64,000 nt of DNA, taken from Thunnus maccoyii (lineage: Eukaryota > Chordata > Actinopteri > Scombriformes > Scombridae). The notes below the pieces were generated by a model. That model searched no databases. It was not told the origin of the DNA and was given only the letters and a program-made list of their open reading frames with translations. Positions 58,258-64,000 of this stretch are shown here, one piece after another; position 1 is the stretch's first letter; each line of letters begins with the position of its first letter. The position numbers and the translations under genes are program-made. The stretch is taken from contig NC_056539.1 in assembly GCF_910596095.1 (NCBI RefSeq), positions 26,806,501 to 26,870,500 of the forward strand. The letters run 5' to 3'.

Positions 58258-60024
58258 CTGGTCAGCAGATTGTGGGGAGGAAGAGATGAAAACAAAGTGA
58301 TGGACAGAGAGAAAGGAGGGATGGATGGAGCAGAGGGAGGAAAAGTCTGCTGGTTGGCAGTTCTGTTGAAGAGTTGCTGGCTTGATCCCCAGTGCTTGAC
58401 TGTGCCCACTACAACGCTTTGAATTACAATGAAACTCCTGAGGGATGTTTTTTTTTTTCTTTCTTTCTAACGGAGGCTTAATTATTAACAGGTTTTATTA
58501 TGTACTAAACAATACTTCCCCTCCTGGCTGACTATAAAGCAACCCATCAATACAAATCGTGTCAAGTTGCGAGTTGAAGTGAACCATGTTTAAAACCACA
58601 TTTCCACACATTTTTTTTCTTTTTTTCTTTCATGTGTAAAACAGGGTTCAGACTGTTTGATTTTTGCTGACATTAGGTTTTATTAAACAGTATTGTTGCA
58701 TTAATATCCCACCATCGCTGCATGACTTACCCTTCAGTCTGAACCTCACGCTCCAAGGTGTGATTACCAGGTTCTTTTGCACACCTGGCAATATGCAATA
58801 CACCACTGTAAATCTATAAATTATTAGAAGAAGCGAACTGTTTGACTCAACTACTCCTTCAAATTGAACGACAATATACTGTTTTTCTGTTCTGGTGCTG
58901 CAGGATGGCACCAAGCGGCAACCTCCGCTCACTATTAAAATTTAGAATGCAAATAAGAAATTGAGATTACAGTGGTTCAAAGGATCAGAACAGGAATAAA
59001 TACAGCAGCAAATATATTTGAATGCAACAATAAGGGATAAAAAAAAAAACAAGCTGTAAGAAATATACTACTTTATGCTATCTATAATATCTATACTTCA
59101 CTCAGATCTGACTATAGCAGGTTCAAGTACTGTCAATGGTGGACTCAGTTCAAACTTTAACTGAAATCATCCAGTTTCAAATCTTGTTGCAGTGTTTTAT
59201 GTCTGAGTGGAGTAAAACATTTTAGAAGCCTTTGTACCAAGCTTTGTTTTAAATTTGGAAATTTCTTGAACAAGGCACTCCTGAGATCTGATAAAGAAGA
59301 GATGTAAGATATACAGGTTGTTTTCCTACAAAAACAACTTGCTTAGGTTTAGAGAAAGGGGTAAAAATGACTATTTACAGTATTAATGGCTTAAATGTGG
59401 TCTCTCCTGTCTGTCAAGTCCAACATTTTGTCACCCCATCCATCCACCCCGATTGATGACAACAAAACACTACTTTCTTCTTTGCTACTGACTGAAAACT
59501 ACTTTGGCTGCCAGAGGGCTTTGTCACTTGAATGTACTTAAATGTCATTTTTGGGCATTTGCTGAAATTACTTATGTATTTTTTGGGAGGCCGGTTTTAT
59601 TTATCAAGAGTCAGTAGAAGGAAAGAAGAGAGGAAACGACAGGAGAGAGGAAGAGAGGAGAGGAGAGGACGAAACACAGAGAGTATGGGACCATTGTGAA
59701 TTTCACCGCCCTGGGCGACACTCTCCATGCATCCCTCCTCACGTGGCTCTTGCCCTCCCTTCTCCACCTTCTCCTCCTCCTCTTCCTCCTCCTCCTCAGT
59801 CTTCTCCCCTCTTCACTCCCCCTTTCCTCCCTCCCACCCTGAGGCAGGAGCATGCAGATGATGGGATGTATGGATTGTTTTCTCTCTCTGTCTCCTCCTC
59901 TTCTCATCTTATCACACCAGTAATGCATGAGCTGAATGCATGTGGCTTTTTGCACATGTAGGCCTCACATTCATTTGTGTGTGTGTGTTTCAGAGTCTTT
60001 ATGTAGATTGTGTTTCGCTGTGTG

Positions 60025-60026
<2 letters not shown>

Positions 60027-60061
<35 letters not shown>
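60027..60061. repeat. (GT)n microsatellite
   Basis: Uninterrupted GT run. Confidence 0.95.
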
Positions 60062-60063
<2 letters not shown>

Positions 60064-60179
60064 CTCTTTCTCTGAGCGTCCCAGAAAAGGCGGACCTCAG
60101 GGAGTTGTGTTCCACTTTAACTCCTTTATTAATTCACCCTTCGCTCCCACTCTGTTTGCCAGGATGGATGGGATGGCGG

Positions 60180-60181
<2 letters not shown>

Positions 60182-60227
<46 letters not shown>
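60182..60227. repeat. (GA)n microsatellite
   Basis: Uninterrupted GA run of about 46 bp. Confidence 0.95.
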
Positions 60228-60229
<2 letters not shown>

Positions 60230-60529
60230 GTGTAAGAAGAAAGAGAGGACAGACAGATTGAGGTGAAAGAGTTTAAAGCCGAATCGAGACTGACAGTAAA
60301 CAATTTAGTAATTTGTCTGGCTTTTTCATTCAGAAATTACCACAGGAGGGGTCAGAGATTTTTTTCCTGCTGGGCTTGTTGGGGGCTTAATTATTTGATT
60401 GTGGGGCTGTATAATGTGTTGTTAATACACGAATATATGAGGACGTGTGGCATTTGAAAGTCAATTTCAAGAATTACATGCCTACTACAAACACTTCTGA
60501 TGATGTCACATTAACAATGGCTATCACAG

Positions 60530-60778
60530 AAAACACAAACTCAGAAGCTCCCCTCCAAATAGTAATTTGTGTCTGATATGTTTTTTTTTTTCCAAAAAAA
60601 AAGCTAAAGTCCCCCTTAACTCAAAACTGAAAATCTGAGCATGGTTTGTGACATCACAACCAGTTTGGAGCCAATCCTGGTCCAGTACGCAACTTATACA
60701 TAAGTGTGATGTGGAAATTCTGATGCACATATACTGAGAATGGACTTTTCAGTGAAGGCGACATCTTGTGTCCAGCAG
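60530..60778. mobile_element. Inverted part-copy of the 50035-50510 element
   Basis: Reads GTTTGTGACATCACAACCAG, TTTGGAGCCA and ACATCTTGTGTCCAGCAGTT, the reverse complement of the 50220-50350 blocks. Confidence 0.72.
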
Positions 60779-61161
60779 TTAAAGGAGCAGTGTGTAGGCT
60801 TTAGTGGCATTTAAGGATGAGGTTGCAGATTGCAACTAACTGAATACCGCCCCCCCTCCCCATCCAAGCATGTAGGAGAGCCTATGGTGGCTGCGAAAGT
60901 CACAACAAACACAAAGGGCCCTCTCTAGAGCCAGTGTTTGGTTTGTCCATTCTGGGCTGCTGTAGAACACGGCAGCCTCCGTGGAAGAGGACCTTCTCCC
61001 TGTATAGATATAAAGAGCTCATTCTAAGGTAACGAAAACACAATGATTCTTATTGTCAGGTGATTATACACTAATTGAAACATACTTAAGAATATTATAT
61101 TACATTTCTGCCAAGCCTGTTCAGCTAGAGGCCACTAAATTCTACACACTGCACCTTTAAA
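60779..61161. mobile_element. Full-length MITE-like element (TTAAAGGAGCAGTGTGTAGG ends)
   Basis: 383 bp with inverted ends TTAAAGGAGCAGTGTGTAGG and CTACACACTGCACCTTTAA. The interior matches 44457-44735 in the opposite orientation (CCCTCTCTAGAGCCAGTGTT, GGAAGAGGAC, TAAAGAGCTCATTCTAAGGT). A TTAA-like target site is possible. Confidence 0.88.
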
Positions 61162-61179
61162 CTTTGGAAATGAAAAGTA

Positions 61180-61680
61180 TTTGCATATTCATAGAGTCTG
61201 GGATTTTTTAATGAGGGAGATGGAGTAGATTTCATTTTAAGGATTTCAACAAGATAGAAACAAATTATTACCCATAGTAAAGTATTTTATATACATCTTA
61301 AAACTTGCCTGGAGGGGATCTTTAAATTACTTCATTAACATCCTAAAAATGTCATCTACTCTTTCTGCCTCATTGAAAAATCTACAATCTATGAATACAG
61401 AAAAATTTTACATTTCAGAAGTTTAACTGCTGGACACAAGATGTCTCCTACTTCACTGTAAAATTCATTCTCAGTATTTGTGCACTGGGAGTTTCTACAT
61501 CAAGTGCAAGTTGCATGCTGGACCAGGTGATGTCACAAATCATGCTCGTTTATGCACGTCTTAAACTCAGATTTAAGATGAGCACAGAAAAACTTTCCCC
61601 TTCAATAATGAATCAGAAAACAACCTTCTAGTGTCAAACTCTGCATATACATCACTCTACACAGTGAAGCTCAAATATTT
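61180..61680. mobile_element. Third copy of the 50035-50510 element
   Basis: Shares AGTTTAACTGCTGGACACAA, a GATGTCTCCTAC block, GGTGATGTCACAAATC and a CACAGAAAAACTTTCC end. It is separated from the inverted part-copy by the intact MITE at 60779-61161. Confidence 0.72.
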
Positions 61681-62221
61681 AAGTGAAGTACCAACAACAA
61701 TAAAAACACAGTTTTGAGTGGATGAAGACTTAACTGTTTTTGATTTCTGCTGATGCAGAAAACTTCGGAAAACTCTGAAAACATGGTGGAAATTTACAGG
61801 CACCTCATACCTTGACAAAGAGGCAACACAGACAAGGACCGCAGGAAATGCTGACAAAAAGCTGCATCTTTACTGACAGAATATTTCAGCCAGGAGTCAC
61901 ACCAGCCCTGAATGAAGCTCCTTTACTGGTTGTGGAATTGTTGCAGGTGTTTTTTCATGGCTGGACCTCGGCGTCTTTCCTCTGGCTGCACCGCCAGGGG
62001 TGAGTGAGTGAGGAGGAGTTGCTGTAACCTGTCACAGGTGGTTTCCTCCGACTGTAATTCACTCTGGTTCCTCTTGACGAGATTGTTGGATGATGAAACA
62101 ATGTATTTTTTTTTTATTATTTCCACTTAGTGTACATATGATAACTAAATAATAGTTTACTTAGTAAATAAATATCAGATGAGTAATGTGAACTCACACA
62201 GGGGATTCCAGTGCATAGAAG

Positions 62222-62235
62222 GTTGCTATGGCAAC
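62222..62235. promoter_or_regulatory. RFX-type X-box, 2-nt spacer
   Basis: GTTGCTATGGCAAC matches the palindromic X-box consensus exactly. It lies within otherwise unremarkable non-coding DNA. Confidence 0.5.
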
Positions 62236-63269
62236 TATTGGACCGGATCAACTGAGAGTGGGAGAAACAGCAGCTGAATAAAGGAAATCAGGCAGCATTT
62301 TATACACATGTATGTTACACATCTGGTAATTTTGATGTGGGGCTTTTGTCTTTTTTGGTGGGATTATAGCCCCCTATAGCACAAGTACAGTATACTTTGA
62401 AAATCAACACATTTGTTCAGATCACGCCTCAAATCCTTGAGAAAGTGCAGCTATTCATCCAGCAGGAGGTATTGGATTTGTTTTTTTATTTATTTTTTTC
62501 CACAGATAAGAACAGGGTGAAGTGGCCAACAGACCGTGGGTGGGCAGGGGAGTCAGCGCTCTGAGTATTTAGAGAGAAAAAGACTTTGTCTGTGGGAGAA
62601 TGTTTAAATTTAGGGGAAGACCAGAGAACAATTTCCTTCTGTTTGTTTGTTCATCTACATTATAGTTTGTTGCTGACATCATAATTACTTTCATTTTGTG
62701 CGTGGGTGAAACATCTTCTGTTACAGACATGTACCACAAATATCTGTCAAATTATCATGTAATTTCGTTCTAACAATGATGACATTTAACACTTATCAAA
62801 ACCAGGGATTACAAAGTGCTTAACAAGGAAAAACGAGCAATTTCAAAGAGGATACCGATTTTTTAGATCTGGGTTTGTCATGCAGGTCAATTCAGAGATT
62901 TAACCTGAGGTCAGGATATGAAGTGCTTTAAAGGTAAAATCTTTAAAATCAATTCTGTATGAAACTTGTAGCCAATATAAAGATATTAAAGGGGGACTAA
63001 TGTGATCTTTTTTCTTGTTTTTTGTTAAAAGTCTAGCAGCTGATATCTGTACAACCTGATAAAAGGGAATACACAGAGAAAGTGATTTTTCTCTGAACCT
63101 GTAAAATTATATTTGTATTGACTATTATGGACCTAAACATATCTCACACTTGTAAGTTGTTCTCTGTGATGCTCCTGGAAGCCAGAAACAGTCTCCCTCA
63201 CTCCTACCAGACCCACTGCCGAACTGGGCTGGGTTAAAACAGCCCACTTAAATATGCACATGGAAACAA

Positions 63270-63560
63270 GTTGAATGAATCCCTGTTTTTCCATACTGTT
63301 ATTTTGCTATCTTGGTCCGTTTTATACACACAACATCTATTGCATGTCTGTCTGTCCTGGAAGAGGGATCCCTCCTCTGTTGCTCCTCCTGAGATTTCTT
63401 CCATTTCTTCTTATCTGGTATAGTGTTTTTTGAGGAGTTTTTCCTCATCCAAATTGAGGGTCTAAGGACAGAGGATGTTGTATGCTTCCCCCCCGAAGCA
63501 AATTTGTGATTTGTGATATTGGGCTATATAAATAAAAAGTGGCTTGATTGACTTGACTTG
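63270..63560. mobile_element. Retroposon-type 3' tail repeat
   Basis: Contains GAAGAGGGATCCCTCCTCTG, TTGAGGAGTTTTTCCTCATC, GAAGCAAATTTGTGATTTGT and a short TTGACT-type tandem at its right end. A shorter relative lies at 47620-47745. Confidence 0.65.
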
Positions 63561-63915
63561 TCTTAAAATAATGCTTAAAATCACAAAAGGTCACTAGCAT
63601 TCATTCAAACGTTTTAGATGCAGAATGAGGCCCACAGACCAGGACTTTATGAGCACTGCTAGTGTAGCAAAAGTACCAGTACAAAAACTAATGGTGACAA
63701 AAAAGCAACGGCTGGTAACAGAGAAACAAACTTAGAGAGACTGAGAGAGAATATTTAATATGCAAATTTAGGCTGCAAAGCTGCTTATTTATTTTTAAAT
63801 AGGAAGCATGATTGACAAGCGTGGAATTGGATTGTGGCGTGGAGAAGCAGAGACGTATTTCAGTCCCTATATGTAAAGTATATTTATATACAGAATATAT
63901 ACCATTTTGTATGTA

Positions 63916-63916
<1 letters not shown>

Positions 63917-63946
<30 letters not shown>

Positions 63947-63982
63947 GTTTGTGTGTGTGTGTCTGTGTGTGTGTGTGTGTGC
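63917..63982. repeat. (GT)n microsatellite with TTT and CT interruptions
   Basis: Interrupted GT run near the right edge. Confidence 0.93.
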
Positions 63983-64000
63983 TGGTATCCAAGCAAACCC

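Larger units (their letters stand above)
57436..60525. other. Non-coding with microsatellites
   Basis: A block at 57560-57625 (TATCTCAACAACTACTGGAC ... CATGAAATTTG) is a fragment of a common repeat. (CTTT)n at 58230-58257, a pyrimidine-rich stretch at 59750-59830, (GT)n at 60027-60061 and (GA)n at 60182-60227. No exon seen. Confidence 0.45.
61681..64000. other. Non-coding right end of the window
   Basis: Perfect X-box at 62222-62235. A tail-like repeat at 63270-63560 ends in ATAAATAAAAAGTGGCTTGA followed by a TTGACTTGACTTG run, a common fish retroposon-type end. (GT)n lies at 63917-63982. No exon could be supported. Confidence 0.45.

Noticed and set aside
59940..60266. Plus-strand ORF of about 100 codons with V/C and E/R runs
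   Set aside because: Composed of GT and GA microsatellites read in frame; no protein domain.
61888..62000. Possible exon between TTTCAG and gtgagt
   Set aside because: Good-looking splice sites, but the translated segment shows no recognisable domain and does not link to any other exon.
1..64000. CRISPR arrays, rRNA genes, operons
   Set aside because: None seen; the tandem repeats are all simple microsatellites and the gene structure is eukaryotic.

Overview
This window is nuclear DNA from a vertebrate, almost certainly a percomorph-type teleost fish. It has short split exons with GT-AG introns, long A/T-rich non-coding stretches, many CA/GA microsatellites, intact cytosolic-type tRNA genes, and many copies of short inverted-repeat elements of kinds I remember as abundant in fish genomes. 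There is no bacterial, organellar or viral gene organisation. All exon coordinates were read by hand from splice signals and reading-frame phase.

Layout. (1) 1-8.0 kb, minus strand: the first three coding exons of a glypican of the GPC3/GPC5 subfamily, most like gpc5; the rest lies beyond the left edge. (2) 8.0-17.6 kb: intergenic. It holds an intact tRNA-Arg(ACG), an intact tRNA-Met(CAT) and a broken half copy of that tRNA-Met inside an old duplication of about 0.6 kb. It also holds a decayed Ty3/gypsy-type retroelement and a decayed, intron-containing ORF of an unnamed mobile-element-like family with a perfect 40-bp palindrome just upstream. (3) 17.6-24.9 kb, plus strand: a complete 15-exon nasp gene (histone chaperone, 576 aa). 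(4) 25.7-32.8 kb, minus strand: a complete 15-exon ccdc17 gene (648 aa), tail-to-tail with nasp. From memory NASP and CCDC17 are also near neighbours in human 1p34.1. (5) 32.8-64 kb: no recognisable coding exon. This stretch holds a candidate promoter with a non-coding first exon near 36.7-37.05 kb, large foldback (long inverted repeat) elements, several MITE-like elements, a pure pyrimidine tract and many microsatellites. It may be the long first intron of a gene running off the right edge, but that is inference.

The three genes do not form a pathway. nasp handles H3-H4 histones in the nucleus, the glypican is a cell-surface heparan sulfate proteoglycan, and ccdc17 is a poorly characterised coiled-coil protein. 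The most notable signals outside the genes are four perfect RFX-type X-box sites spread over 58 kb, a GC-AG intron in nasp, the duplicated tRNA-Met segment, and the palindromic elements. I found no clearly new multi-gene system. The best candidate for something under-described is the mobile-element-like ORF at 12.2-14.3 kb.
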